A stretch of 64,000 bases of DNA from NCBI RefSeq assembly GCF_003672135.1, contig NC_039514.1, positions 10,715,787 to 10,779,786 on the forward strand, written 5' to 3'. Position numbers and translations under genes: made by a program. The notes beneath the pieces are model-generated. The model saw only the letters and a program-made list of their open reading frames with translations, was not told where the DNA came from and made no database searches. The stretch's first letter is position 1; every line of letters begins with the position of its first letter. Source of the DNA: Ooceraea biroi (lineage: Eukaryota; Arthropoda; Insecta; Hymenoptera; Formicidae). Below, one piece after another: positions 34,359 through 46,287 of the stretch.

Positions 34359-37300
34359 TTAGCCATCCAGACTATCCGCATCTAACGCCGAGTGGACGTC
34401 TCCGTCGTCGGAATGGCTCTCGTAATGACAGCAATTTTCAATTACTAAATTCGCCAGTTCCTTTATGCGCTCGTACGGCCTGGAGTCCGCTATCAGCGTG
34501 TGCAGCTTCTCCATTCCTCCCTCCTTCACCACCAATGTGCAATATTTGTACGCTGAAACGTAAATCGTATCGTAAGGCAACATGTAAGATATTAATGTAC
34601 GATGTACGTATATATGCGTACGATTAGTAATACGTACGGTATACTTTGGTGAGGTTGGCGAGGGCCCAAGCAGCCCAATGTTGACACTGAGGAGTATGAT
34701 ACACGTCCAGTAGGCGCAACAACGGCACGAACGAGCGATAATTGATGTTGCGTTCTGCACTTAAATCCCAGCTATCAATCGCCTGCACCATGTACTTGAG
34801 GACCTCACCGCGGGTCGGCTTCTCTATCGTCCACGCGTCGATTCCGTCGGATGCCATGTGTGCCAATATACCGGCTGCATTATACGGGACCTGTACGCAC
34901 GAAGAAGTGTGTCATTTAGATTTTTTCATCAGTAAACTTGAAAACTTGCTCTCGAGCAGAACTCGAGTAGACTTGACAACTCTGATTCGAAGAGAACGAA
35001 ATACGAGACCTCGATTCCATCGCTGTTGGAGCGTAACAGATTGGCGAACACCGCTACATATTGCTCCTCCATAAGGTGAATACGAAGATACCCAACCTCC
35101 GCCACGTTGCCGAGTAAGCCCATCATGTTCCTCAGCAACTCCTCCTTGTGCGGATATTGCTGCGTGGGAGATTATCGTGAGTGCGAATGCGCGTCATCGA
35201 TCCCGTACATGTTATTAAAATAAAACGTACCTCTATGCACATCAGGAAGAGTGCCATGCCCTTCTCGTCCAGAAACCGTTGGCAATTAATGGACGTTTCG
35301 TCGGTCATGTTCCACATGGTTGACCAAGCGACCTCGAGCACATCGTCGAATATGCCGTTCTCCACCCTGTACTCCACCAGTTCCAACATCGTTTTCACAC
35401 AACCCAGCTTGCCGAGCAGTCTCTTCTCCCTGCCCTCCACTTGACAAGCCAACGAGTTCAACAGATATATACCGATTCGTTGAACGAAACTTTCCGGCTC
35501 CGAGTGTTTCGCCGAATGCAGAAGTACTTTGACGAGCGCCTCGTAATTCGACATCTACAGAAGCATGATAATAATTATATTCGACAATGCAACAAGTACA
35601 GTAACAATGATAGTCGCATATAAGTAAAAAAGTTATATCTTAACACGTTGACAATGCCAATTTCGAGTTTAAAGTTGCGAAAAATTTGAAAATACTACTA
35701 ACCACGTCCTGTGGTATGCGAAATTGACACAGTGCCAAACAGCCGTTTCGCATCATGGTCTCTTCGTCTTTATGCTCGCTCATGCCAGCGAGAAGAGTGC
35801 TGATTATCCTCCTCTTCATTCGCGCTACCAGCTCACCCTTTTCCTTCATCTTCACTATGTAAAACAACGTAGCGCTGTAACATCGATACGTAAAAATTAT
35901 TAGGGGAGTGTACAATTTATCGTCAACGACGATCTTTCTCGAATCTCGCAATCGGCTCTTTTGGCAAAGGTAATTTATAAATAAATTCGTGCACGCGTAT
36001 ACGTATGTACCTTCCCGATATCTGTATATGCTTCTGAGTTGGATGCTTCTCCATCGCTTCCAACACGGTGCACAGCGCCTGATCCATTCTGTTACAGTTT
36101 TCGTACCTAAATACATGGTACAGATCGCTCAGTACCTTTTGCAGTAATTCCTGCTTATTGTTCATACAAACGTGAGCTGCGATTAATATTTGTTCCTCGT
36201 TCGCATCGCCAGCCACCTAAATCGTTCCATGTTGCAATCAGTGAATGATCAAGAAGCAAAAGCAAGTGCAAAAGGTATAAAAGATAATATCTTTGAAACT
36301 GCATACGCATTAATGATTAAGCGTGTCTAATAAGACGAAATATCTATCTTTTCTTAATAAGTTAATTAATAATTTATTTAATGAATAATTTCACTTTTCG
36401 AACTCACCACTTTTGCCGGTATGTCATGCCTCCTGCAAGCACCGTGAGCAGTACCGTACAGACCAAGAAATTGTAGTGGCCTGTGGATCCTGGATGCAAG
36501 TCCCGGTATGTCGGAGAGTTGGCCGAAGTAAGAATCCTCGACTTTTGTATCGATAGGACGCTCAATCACGCCTCGCCCAGCAAGGTTTGTACCACTGATA
36601 TCCAAGGAAACTAATTGAGGCAAACCGTTTACGAGAATGGCCAGAAGTTTGTTGGGATTCTCGAATTGCCCTTGCTTGTGATTCGACTGTGAAATATCTA
36701 AGTGCCTGTAAAAATATTCTACTTAATGTCGCGTCATTTAATGATCTTCGTTCTGTAACTCGGTAATATTTCTACTCTAGCAGACTTTTATTAGTAAATT
36801 TTGAAGATCGTACTATTCTTATTCGTATTTCTCATGTTGTTATGTACCTTAAATTACTCAGTTGACAGATACTCCTGACAAAAGACTTTGGATTTCCGGT
36901 GATTCGGATGTTGTACAAAGTTAAGGACACTAGATTTGGTACGAGACGATAGAAGTCCAAAGTATCAACATGAGAGTTGTTCGACAGATCCAGGTGGGTC
37001 AGATTGATTAAGCCTGCCATGAGCAGGTTGTAGTCCTGTGAGGATATTTTTACATCCTCCAACGCCAGGCGTTTCAAGTTCGGTGCTTTGAGGACATATC
37101 CCCGTTCATGGTAATTGATGGACGAGAGGACTGCAATGAAGAGTGATGAACAGGTTAAGCTGATGCAGATCCACTTAACCACCTTAACGCGCAGTTACTT
37201 AATGTGCAGAATGGAACAGCTACAAGACAGCGAACTTACCAGTATTGAGACCTGGCGGTATGACCGTTGTCTTCCCGTGGAACGTCAGGCTGTGCAGGTT

Positions 37301-37702
37301 CTCTGAGTTGGCGTTGATGTGCTCGATACTAAGCTCCGTTAAATTACTACAATCGCTAAGCTCCAAGTCTTGGAGCCGGTGGCTGACGAGCGTGTGGACC
37401 GAAGCGTCCGTCAGGCTGCAGTTGGCGATCTTAACGTGCTTCAGCCGCGTCGCCGTCAGGTTCTTGAAGATCGAGAAGAAGCAGTCGTTCTCCTTGGTCG
37501 CGCCGCTGTGCTGCGCGTACTCGATGATCTTGTCGCATATCTCGCTCGGGAACATTAGCCCGCGCCGTAGTACCCGGTGGCCGCGCTTACCCTTTACCGA
37601 GATGATGTCGAGATTCTCGCAGATCAGCTTGTAGCAGAGATCGGTGAGCTGCTCCGGACCTACATATTGATCCGTACGAAACAAGTCGTTCAGCTCCGCC
37701 AT
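34359..37702 (-). CDS. ZYG11B: ZYG11 family CUL2 ubiquitin-ligase substrate receptor
   Basis: Nine exons join in phase: 37240-37702, 36848-37130, 36408-36705, 36011-36216, 35703-35874, 35231-35554, 35010-35159, 34638-34890 and 34359-34552, giving about 780 residues (vertebrate ZYG11B is about 744). The N-terminus begins MAELNDLFRTDQYVGPEQLT with a helical region suited to Elongin C binding. Leucine-rich repeats follow at about residues 95-290 (for example LVSLDISGTNLAGRG). The remainder is armadillo-like helices with conserved blocks such as EVAWSTMWNMTDE and QHWAAWALANLT. In vertebrates and C. elegans the family recruits substrates, including proteins with N-terminal glycine degrons, to CUL2-RBX1 ligases, and in worms it controls meiotic and mitotic progression. 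The ZYG11B versus ZER1 call rests on length and overall similarity. The acidic C-terminal extension (about 20 residues) looks lineage-specific. Intron 7 is unusual; see findings. Confidence 0.94.
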
Positions 37703-38477
37703 TCTCCCGAGTGCGACGACGTGCGTGGACTCTATCGGAACGCGGCCGGATCCACACGCATGTGACGAGGACGAGGAAGCGCCCTGCCTCGCGCGCGCGT
37801 CACGCTGTTTCAGCTGTCAAACCGAACCTCGGAACCCGGGATGGAGTGGCCGAAGGTAGAAGCGCGTGCGATGCGACGAGCGCGGGCATCAGCTGAGAAC
37901 GCGCGACATGGCGCGTCGCCAGTGTCTAGTCGCGCACAGCCTCCCGTCCAACTGCACTTAACCGTTGCATTCGCGACCGGTGACTGCACGCTCGGCACCG
38001 TGACCGTGACTGCCCGCAACGAATCCGTGCCCCCGTGCTCGCGTCTGTCGTAGTGCGAGACGACTTGTGCACGAAACTCCGAATTACGCGTCAAAATGAC
38101 ACGCCGATCGCGCTCAACCCCAAGAAACTGCGAGAAGCTTGGCCTACAGCTGTTACCACTGCTGTCACTCTCTCCTCTCGCCGTCACCACCAGCGCACCA
38201 TCTACTGTCGCCAATAGCAACGCCGAGACGCTCTATCGTCGACGGTACTCGATGCGATTGATGAAAACGCACCTTGCGCCTCGCATGGAACATTTTTCTT
38301 TAATTCGTTGGCACGACGTAAACACGTGTACGATACTCGCGTCTTTTAGTCTTTATGTCGATTCGAGACTACGGTGTAATAAGTATTGGTTTTATTTTTA
38401 ATTCTTATTTAAATACACTTGTTTAGAAAGTACAAAATATAACGAACAATTATAACATCGGGGAATCTTCTTTTCTC
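37703..38477. other. ZYG11 promoter and HemK 3' UTR
   Basis: About 775 bases separate two co-directional minus-strand genes. The ZYG11-proximal half is CpG-rich, as expected for a promoter. The HemK-proximal end carries an AATAAA on the minus strand at 38391-38396, about 82 bases past the HemK stop. The open frames here are not supported. Confidence 0.65.
38391..38396 (-). terminator. Candidate poly(A) signal of HemK
   Basis: AATAAA on the minus strand, about 82 bases downstream of the HemK stop codon. Confidence 0.55.
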
Positions 38478-40082
38478 TCAGGTTACTTTTACTAGCTCTA
38501 CGAAACGATCCTTATTACCAAAATCTTTGTACGTATGTTCGTGACGCAGCTTCAAGTCGGAATACTTATTTGTGAAGTGGCGTATATGTTCGGGATGTTT
38601 GGGATCGACTTCCATAAAGATGCGTCCGCCGGGTTTTAAAACTTTGGCAACGTATTTCAAGAGTGGTTTGATTACCTTCAGTCCATCGTCGCCGCCATCC
38701 CGCGCTCTATAATCTTGGTAACTGCATAATAGATATACCATCGATCAGTTACATTTACGAACAACACAGTTTGCAATATCTCTGCGATTATATCTTGTGC
38801 ATTACGTTCTTATCTCGGGCAGTCGCGATATCTCCTCCCTCAGTTCATACGGCGGGTTACTGACCACAAAATCGAACAGTTTCGAATTAAGATCCACGTT
38901 ACCAGTGCCATCCAAGATGCTGGAAATTTCAATATTTGATTCCGGTGTCAAAGTTGCGTGCATTACCGTGATCTGATCCACCAAGTTCAGGTTGTTTCGA
39001 TTCGTCGTCGTCAGCTCGCAAGCGTGCAGATTCATATCGATCGATGTGCACTTTATCTAAAAAAGGATACATTATTTTCTTAATTATTAATCAGTTTATC
39101 TCTAGAATCAAGTGTAAATGAGCCTGACAAAATTATGACACGCTACCTACCTTTTTACAAGCGTGTGCGAGGGACAGCGATATTGCGCCCGAACCGCAAC
39201 CGATTTCCAGCATTTCGCAATTCTCGACTTGCAATGAATTCAGTCTTTTTAACACAATGTCCACGAGCATTTCGGTCTCCGGACATGGGATGAAAATCGG
39301 TGGCACGAGTTTCACGGTGATATCCCGGAAAGTCCACTCGCCAATGATGTATTCAATTGGCATCCTGCAACGACTTGGCGTTTATAAGCGAGCGCAGAAG
39401 ACCATAGAAGACCTCACGAAGGTCTCTTACCTCAACAATCGATATTTGCATAACGATTCTAATTTCTCAAACTGGCTTCCGTTTAGTCGGTTATTTCTAA
39501 CGTCCCGAATATCCATTATCTACGAGCAAAGAGAAAAAAAGATTAATAACTTTTCTTTCCAAGTTTCGATGGTAGATCTCTATGCAGAATCAAAACTTTA
39601 CAACTTTGTTTACATAACGTGAGGCATATGTATAGTGTCTTATTATATAATATATCTTCGTTTCTAATTCTACGTGTGCTTTACCAAATCATTCAGCAGT
39701 TGAAAAGCTGTTCGATAATTGTAGATAAAGTATGCGATACATATGCAAAGTTGATTATTAGCGATCTTCATTCGACGAGTAACGTTATTCACAATTAAGA
39801 CAATAAGGATTCTGCTAATACCTTTTTCGTTCCAATGATGTGCGCCAGTATGTGTTTTATCGACTCTACCGGTTCCGGAACGCCTTCGCTTTCGAATCGA
39901 TGACTCCAGTTATCGATAGCATCGCCGATTGTACACTCACGTGCGGTTGAAGTTAGTCGGATTGAATGTCCTGACATGATGTCGTTTGGATGCCGTTGGT
40001 TCTTTGCCAAACGTTGCAGACCGATCGGTGTCGCCGAATTATTGATGATGGCACGTGTCCTTAAGATGTTCCTACACCACAT
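38478..40082 (-). CDS. HEMK1: Mitochondrial release-factor glutamine N5-methyltransferase (HemK/PrmC)
   Basis: Five exons join in phase: 39822-40082, 39431-39519, 39151-39364, 38806-39056 and 38478-38721, giving about 352 residues. The first 40 residues are basic and Ser/Thr-rich (MWCRNILRTRAIINN...), fitting a mitochondrial leader. The SAM-binding motif I is MLEIGCGSGAISLSLAH. The catalytic motif is FVVSNPPYE, whose NPPY binds the target glutamine. Before it comes the family block IEYIIGEWTF...FIPCPETEMLV, and after it RARDGGDDGL and GGRIFMEVD. The enzyme methylates the Gln of the GGQ motif in mitochondrial class I release factors, improving translation termination. All recognised motifs are intact. 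The short second exon (89 nt) was placed from phase and from the conserved helix SLCKYRLLRMPIEYIIG. Confidence 0.95.
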
Positions 40083-40839
40083 AATGCTTTATTAGATGTT
40101 GCGAACCGCAAATTTACAATTGACTCTGTGCTATCAGCTGATAGATTATGACGGAGACTTGCCAGGAATCGCTGTTCTTAAAGCCGTGACACAAAAAATT
40201 TAAGCAGTAAGTACAGATTAATAGACAGATAGCAAAGGGTTAAGGCGAGATCAGCATTTTCGTAATTTGATTATCGATACACTTTGCCCCTGGCTGATAC
40301 ACTTTGCTCCTAGGAGTCCGAAAATGCTAAGATTCTCTTTCGCGCGCACGCACATACGCACGCATAAAAAGCTGATTCAAGAAAACCGGCGAAAAAGAGT
40401 CTCTCTATTAATCTGTGACCTTATACCTTCTTACATCATGATTCGATTCCATGCAGAGCGTAATCTTGATGTTTACAATACCGTGACTCAAGATACTATT
40501 TAGGTCATCACGTGTAGGAGCAATTATGTTGTTCTTTTTGCAGTTAAGTAGACGAGTAAACGTGTCGATAATTAAATGTTTTTTAAATACTACGAATATA
40601 AATTAGAAAAATATAAACTTGGTCTTTATTACATCGCTTATGAGAAAAGTTGATAAATTAATCTATTAAATTCTTATAAAAATACTTATATATATATATA
40701 ATACCAGTTGCTCATATGTTACTGTAGAATTGCTTATATAAAATTGCTTATAGTTATATAATTGTAATCATTATTAATTATTACATAATTAATGGTCCAT
40801 ACTTTCTATGCCTTAGCTAAATTGCATTGAAATTAATAC
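40083..40839. other. Intergenic: HemK promoter and Sas-4 3' UTR
   Basis: AT-rich DNA with a minus-strand AATAAA at 40625-40630, about 210 bases past the Sas-4 stop. A frame at 40267-40503 has no recognisable features. Confidence 0.6.
40625..40630 (-). terminator. Candidate poly(A) signal of Sas-4
   Basis: AATAAA on the minus strand, about 210 bases past the stop codon in AT-rich DNA. Confidence 0.5.
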
Positions 40840-43800
40840 TTAATGAAAAAGAAATCCATCCTCGTACGTATCCATCAGAAGATTACCATCTTTGTCTTTT
40901 AATCGTCTTCTTCCATTAGAATAACGTGTTTCTTGGGTACCATCAACATATATTGTCTTCATAGTGCCATCAGGGTACTCCCGTCTCTGTAATATTACAA
41001 GTGTTATCAAGTTATCATTCTGATCAGAACTGAAAATTGATTATTTTTATGTACTTCGACACAAAAGAAAGATATTTAAGTAAATCAAACAATATATATA
41101 ACAAACATAATTTACAACAATAGAAAGTGATTTGATCACCTTATGATCCTTTGTATGGACCTCTCTTTGGCCATTTGGCAACGTGAGAATCTTGTCACCG
41201 TTAGCAAAGGTCTGCACCACTGTTCCATCTGGCAACGACACTTTATCCGTGCCATCCGCTTGCACCACTTGAACTGAACCGTCCGGAAACGTTACTTCGA
41301 CAGTACCATCGGATGTACGCTTCTCCACCTGACCACTGTGTATATTTTTTTTCATTAATTATACACCAATCACCTTGATAAACCGGAAGTGAAGCGTAGA
41401 TGCGAAGCTAGTAGACAAGCTAGTGGAATGATAAAGTAACAACGGGATGACACGTACTTTGAGAACTCTAGGATCTCCACGCCGTCGGGAGTCGTTATAT
41501 GCCATGTGCGAGTCGTGGCGTAAAAATATTTCACTCTGCCGGCCTTGTCCGTCTCGCGAACGTCCCCATTGTAGTAGATCATCTTCGTGATGCCCTGCTC
41601 GGGAAAGATCTTCTTCACGTTGCCATTCGGGTACCAGTACTCGATGCGCCCGTCGGCGAACTGGATTTGCTGCACCGTCTCTTTCGTGTTGATCCCTGCA
41701 GCCTGAAGACGATGCGACGAGAGATACGACGCCGAGCTCGAATGCCTCTTCTCCTCGGACGATTCCTGACCCTGCGGCCTTGTGCCGTCCTCGTCCGGAT
41801 TCCGGTTCACTTCGCGCGATCTGTCCGCACAATGCTCTGTATTCTTGCCGACGCAGAGATCATTGTTCGTGACACTGGACCTATCGCTGATCTTCTCGGA
41901 TGCTCGATTGCTCCTCGGACTCGAGTTCTCCGCTTGCGTAGCCAACGGTTGGCGCAAATCGCTTGCGTCCTGCGTAACGTAGGGTCCGCCTTGGCTTTCC
42001 GCGAAGTCCGACGTAGCATCCTTCAACAAGATCTCGTACAAATGCCGTTTCTTCCTTGCGATATCTTTCCTCGCGGATTTTTCGTTGCCGTTCGCTTGGG
42101 ATCCACTTCCAGCTTGTCTAGATTCCATTTTATTTGCTGATATCTTATGCACTACTTGTTCGAAGTCGCTATTTACATCGATTGCCTGCGTGATCGGTTC
42201 TGCCGATCTCGTTTCATCTTCATCTTTATCTTTATTTTCATTTTCATTTTCATTTTCACTTTCACTTTCATTTTCATTTTCATCTTCCTCTTCGTCTTCA
42301 TCTCTGCGGACGTCGTCACGGGCGCAAACGTCCGGCGAGTCTCGAGACGTTTTCACCGCGGTCTCTTTGGCTGAAATTGCGGTAAGACGTTTGTTAATTT
42401 GACTGATACCTCTCGTGATTACTTGCCCGTGTACCGTGCTCCTCCTCCTGATGTTCTTCATGTTCGTTTTCCTAACGTTCTGTAAGTTCGCGATTTCTTG
42501 TTTCAACTTTGAATTTCCAACTCGCAGTGCGCGAAGCTCGCTCTTGTACCTCGACTCAGCAGCGTTCCACCTGCTCTCTTTGGTGCTCAGCTCGTCCCTC
42601 AGTTGCTCGAGTTCCTCCTGCAGGTTCTGCGCCTTTTGCCTTTCCATCTTGTTCTGCCTCGCTTTCTCCTGAGCATCGCGGATCCTGTTCTCCATCGCCG
42701 CCTTCTCACGCGTCAGCCTCTTCTTCTCTTCTTCCAGCTGATTCTGCACTCTCTTCTTGTTCTCTTCGAAGGTCCTTTCCTTCTCCGCGTATTCCTTGCG
42801 CAGCGTCGCCTGCTCCTCCTGCAGTTTTCGACGCTGAAACAACAACGCCGAACTCTCCTTTCGGAATATGTCGATTTCCTGCTCGAGCTCCAGCAAACGG
42901 CTCTTCAGGAGTTCCGGCTCGAACGTACTTGTCTGACTCGTGCGATCTTCGGATGGACAACATTCGGCGTCTCTCGCGTTCAGAGACACTTTCGCTACCT
43001 TCTTCGTCAATTCATATGGTTGATTTCTCAGCATGTATTTTCTACTCTGCACGTCCGACAGCGACGAAGACGACAGTGATGATAAAACCGACTGTCGCTC
43101 CTCCTCTTCCTCTTCTGTCTCCTCCTTCTTCTTCTGCATCTCCTCGTCGGACATCTGATCAGTGTCTTCTTCGTTGTTCTCGCATGCCGATTCGTCCTTG
43201 TAATTTAGGTCGTTATCTTCCTCAGGAATACTCGAGGCTTTCATCACACGGTAATATGAATCCTTTACTGCATTTTCTTGCGAAAATAATCGTCCCGACG
43301 ACGAGACGATCCTCTCATCATCACCGATCATTCTTAAAGGTGACGCTCGCCCTTCGTAATTCTCCTGTCTCTCCTCTACGTCCGACGAGTCCGACGTATT
43401 GCCGGAACGATCGTGCCAGTCCTCCTCGAGACAGTCCCTCAACGGTGATTTACTCAGCGTGTCAGATGTATCAGTTAAATCTATAGTTCTGTACTCGTTG
43501 TACTCGGCGAATCTAACGCGATGGCTCATTTCCGACTCGCCATCGCGCGCCAAGTTGCGATTATTCTCCATGGGAACGTCATTCTCCTCGTCGCTGCTCG
43601 ATAACGCTACGGTGTCTGCGTCGCGCGAAGTGCCACGATCCTCTAAATAGTTTCCGTGCGTCTGCTTGCTCTGCGATGCTTGATCTACCATCACCGGCCG
43701 CCTCTGCGCTTCTCCCCGCGTGTCATCCACTACAGTATCCCAGTAGGACTCGACGCTGGTAGCAACGCTGGTGCGAGAACGTTTGTGGGCGCCAGATTGT

Positions 43801-45080
43801 TCGAATCGCGCGCTCGGTCTCGCGTTCTCCACGTGAGCAGGTCGTTGAGTTGAGATCGGCTGCCGCTCGATCGTGTCGCCCGCACCTCGTTTGTCACTTT
43901 GCTGTTTCACGCTCGCCACGATGTTACCCTCAAACGCGGCACGATTCAGCTCCTTCTTCTTCACTTTGAACGGCGTGGATTGTTGCAAAAACGCGAGCAC
44001 CGTGCTGGACGTGGAACAGAAGCTGGAGTTCTCCGCCTTCTCCTCCAACAGCTCGAATATCCTCATCTCCTCCAGTTCCCTCTCTGCCTTCGAGTCTAGG
44101 TCCGACACGTTCATTTCCGGTAGATGCTCTGGTTGATTGGAAGCAGTACTGCACGCCTTCCGTTCAGCGGGTGCAACAGGCCCGGATTTAACAGCAGTCT
44201 TGCTCCTCGGTAATGGAACAGTTTTCAAGTTCAATTGTCGCGTTTTGCTCGCAGTGGGAACACTACTCGAAGACGAGTCTTTCTGCGCAGATTTCTTACT
44301 TTTGCCAGATTTATCAGTACGTTGTGCATCAGAGGATAAAGTACATTTCTTCGTCGTTGTCGCCGGAAGACGTGAATTTGTGGAGATTTTAAATCTTGAC
44401 AATCCTTTGCCTTTTTTCAGAAATGGTCTCTTCGTCTGCGTTTTTGTATCGGCACGAGCGTTTTTTTGTATCACTGGTTCTCTTTTCAGTTTCTCTTCCA
44501 ATAACGTTTTGAAATCTTTCCTAGGTGAGGGAAGAGGGATATCGTCAAACGAGACACGTTCGTTGGACGTTTTATCGTCCCGCGATAGCGGTTTTACTCC
44601 TTCTATCAATAAATCATCACTCAGTTCTTCCTTCTGCGACAATACACTGGAGCAATAATTTTTCATGGAATTTCCGCTTTTGTCAGCGGCGGCAGCAACG
44701 TGAATCGACTCTTCAATTTCTTCTTCATAAGTTTTGCACACTGCATCGCTGTCATTTACTGATATTTCTTCCTCAGTCATCCTGTCAGTACTGTCCAAAG
44801 TTTTTGTACCTTTTTCGAATGTTAAAGCTTCCGGCATCATTTCCTTTGCATCTGTCCAGTGGATAACAGGTATATTTTCTGTATTTTCAACAATATTGCT
44901 AATATCGTGTACCGACAAACTGAGAGCTTTATAAACGAGGTCCTGCTCGTGACTCAAAATTTCCCGTTGTATCTGCTGCTGTTTCATAAGCTTCTCCTGT
45001 TGTTCCAACTGCCACTGTCTGAGCTTTTGTAAACGCTCCACTATAGAAGCTTCTACCTGTACATTCATATCCAAATCCAT
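40840..45080 (-). CDS. Sas-4: Centriole assembly protein Sas-4 / CPAP (CENPJ)
   Basis: One very long exon (41458-45080) plus two short ones (41140-41335 and 40840-40986) give about 1321 residues, close to human CPAP (about 1338) and longer than fly Sas-4. The N-terminus is a short Gln/Glu helix. At about residues 218-230 lies RPFLKKGKGLSRF, matching the PN2-3 tubulin-binding motif of CPAP. A long Glu/Lys/Arg coiled coil occupies roughly residues 740-900. The last 180 residues are the TCP10 (G-box) domain, a run of beta-hairpin repeats such as DGRIEYWYPNGN, DGSVQVVQADGT and DGTVVQTFANGD, which binds STIL/Ana2 proline motifs. The protein controls centriole length and recruits pericentriolar material. 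The two small terminal exons finish the TCP10 domain. An Asp/Glu/Asn microsatellite lies before it (42217-42300). Confidence 0.95.
42217..42300 (-). repeat. Coding microsatellite in Sas-4 (Glu-Asn/Glu-Ser/Asp-Lys repeats)
   Basis: On the plus strand TTCATT and TTCACT hexamers repeat about ten times. On the coding strand they give alternating Glu-Asn and Glu-Ser pairs followed by Asp-Lys, between the coiled coil and the TCP10 domain. All repeat units are in frame hexamers, so length changes keep the frame. Confidence 0.9.
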
Positions 45081-46287
45081 GGCTCAGAATACTTGAAACA
45101 ACTTCAAACGTTGCCTTAACGAGATAAAATTCATTTAAGCTACTGCAAAGAGATGAGCAAATAACCTAAAATTATAAAGCCATAATTTATTAACATTCAT
45201 AATTTTGTTTCTCTCTTAAAATGATTCTAATTGCGACATTAGTTTTCTTACACGAATGTATCTGCCGGAATAAACAATCCTCTAAAGCATAAATAAACGA
45301 AACGTGTTTGATCGTTTATTCTCTTCTCTTATAAATTGGACAGCATAGAAGAATATTCTTACAAATTGCTATATGCGTTAACATTTTTATTAAGAATTAT
45401 GCAAATTACAATCCACATAAACATATCAAATGTAACATATCAAACAACGGTTAACAATTTTAAAATGCCATCTTTGATATTCAGTGACACCAACTCACAG
45501 TTTAGTTCGTTTTGTATGCTGTAGGAAGTGTAGGAACTTTTCACTATAGAGTTAAAACAAACCGATTGGTCACTAGGGAATTTATAGAGAATCACAAGAA
45601 ATAGAGCCGCGTAAAAATATAAAATAAAGTTACAAACTACTTTAATTTTTTAATAAAATTATATATAATACTGTAAAAATATAAATATTTCGTGATTTTG
45701 CTATTTGAATACTTTTCAGAATATTTTATAAGAAAATTTACATAATAAAAATTATAAATGAAATTTTATTTCTCACATTTTGTATGCTTTATAAAATATT
45801 TTGCATGCTTTGAGTAAAAAGGCGAAAATTGAAGTCATTCAACAAATAATTATATATAATAATTATAATAATATTCTAATTAAATTTAACGTTAATCTAA
45901 TGCAAATAACAAGCATTTTGAAGTTCGATAACATGATAAAGCTTCAAGCAATATAGTTTTAACTTAAAATAATCTGATACATTAAAATATCTATCTTATA
46001 ATTGAAACATATGTCAAGACAAAGTCACATTCGCTTGTCATCGTAATATCGTTCATCAAGAATCGCTGAAACAATGTGAATTACGAATATCGCGGGTAAA
46101 ACAGAACGTATACTAACTTGTTTCATTTTTCCTTGGAGCTAGTCTTATTACAATAGTTTTCGCGTTTAGCAGTTATCACGAGTTCTTAATAGCATAATTT
46201 AATGTAAATAGTCTTGAGAGCAATCTAGTACCACAGATGCAGCTATTTCAGCGAGGTACAATTGACGAACGACTTGCGCATTCACTA
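45081..46287. other. AT-rich intergenic: Sas-4 promoter and Bonus 3' UTR
   Basis: About 1.2 kb with no supported gene. A minus-strand AATAAA at 45765-45770 could end the Bonus transcript, giving a 3' UTR of about 520 bases. The rest is AT-rich with short poly-A/T runs. Confidence 0.6.

Noticed and set aside
41359..41832. 157-codon minus-strand frame
   Set aside because: It is a shadow of the Sas-4 coding exon in another frame. The Sas-4 frame carries the TCP10 repeats.
42509..43486. 325-codon plus-strand frame, Ser/Pro-rich
   Set aside because: It lies antisense to the Sas-4 coiled-coil exon and its composition is what the complement of Glu/Lys/Arg-rich coding sequence gives.
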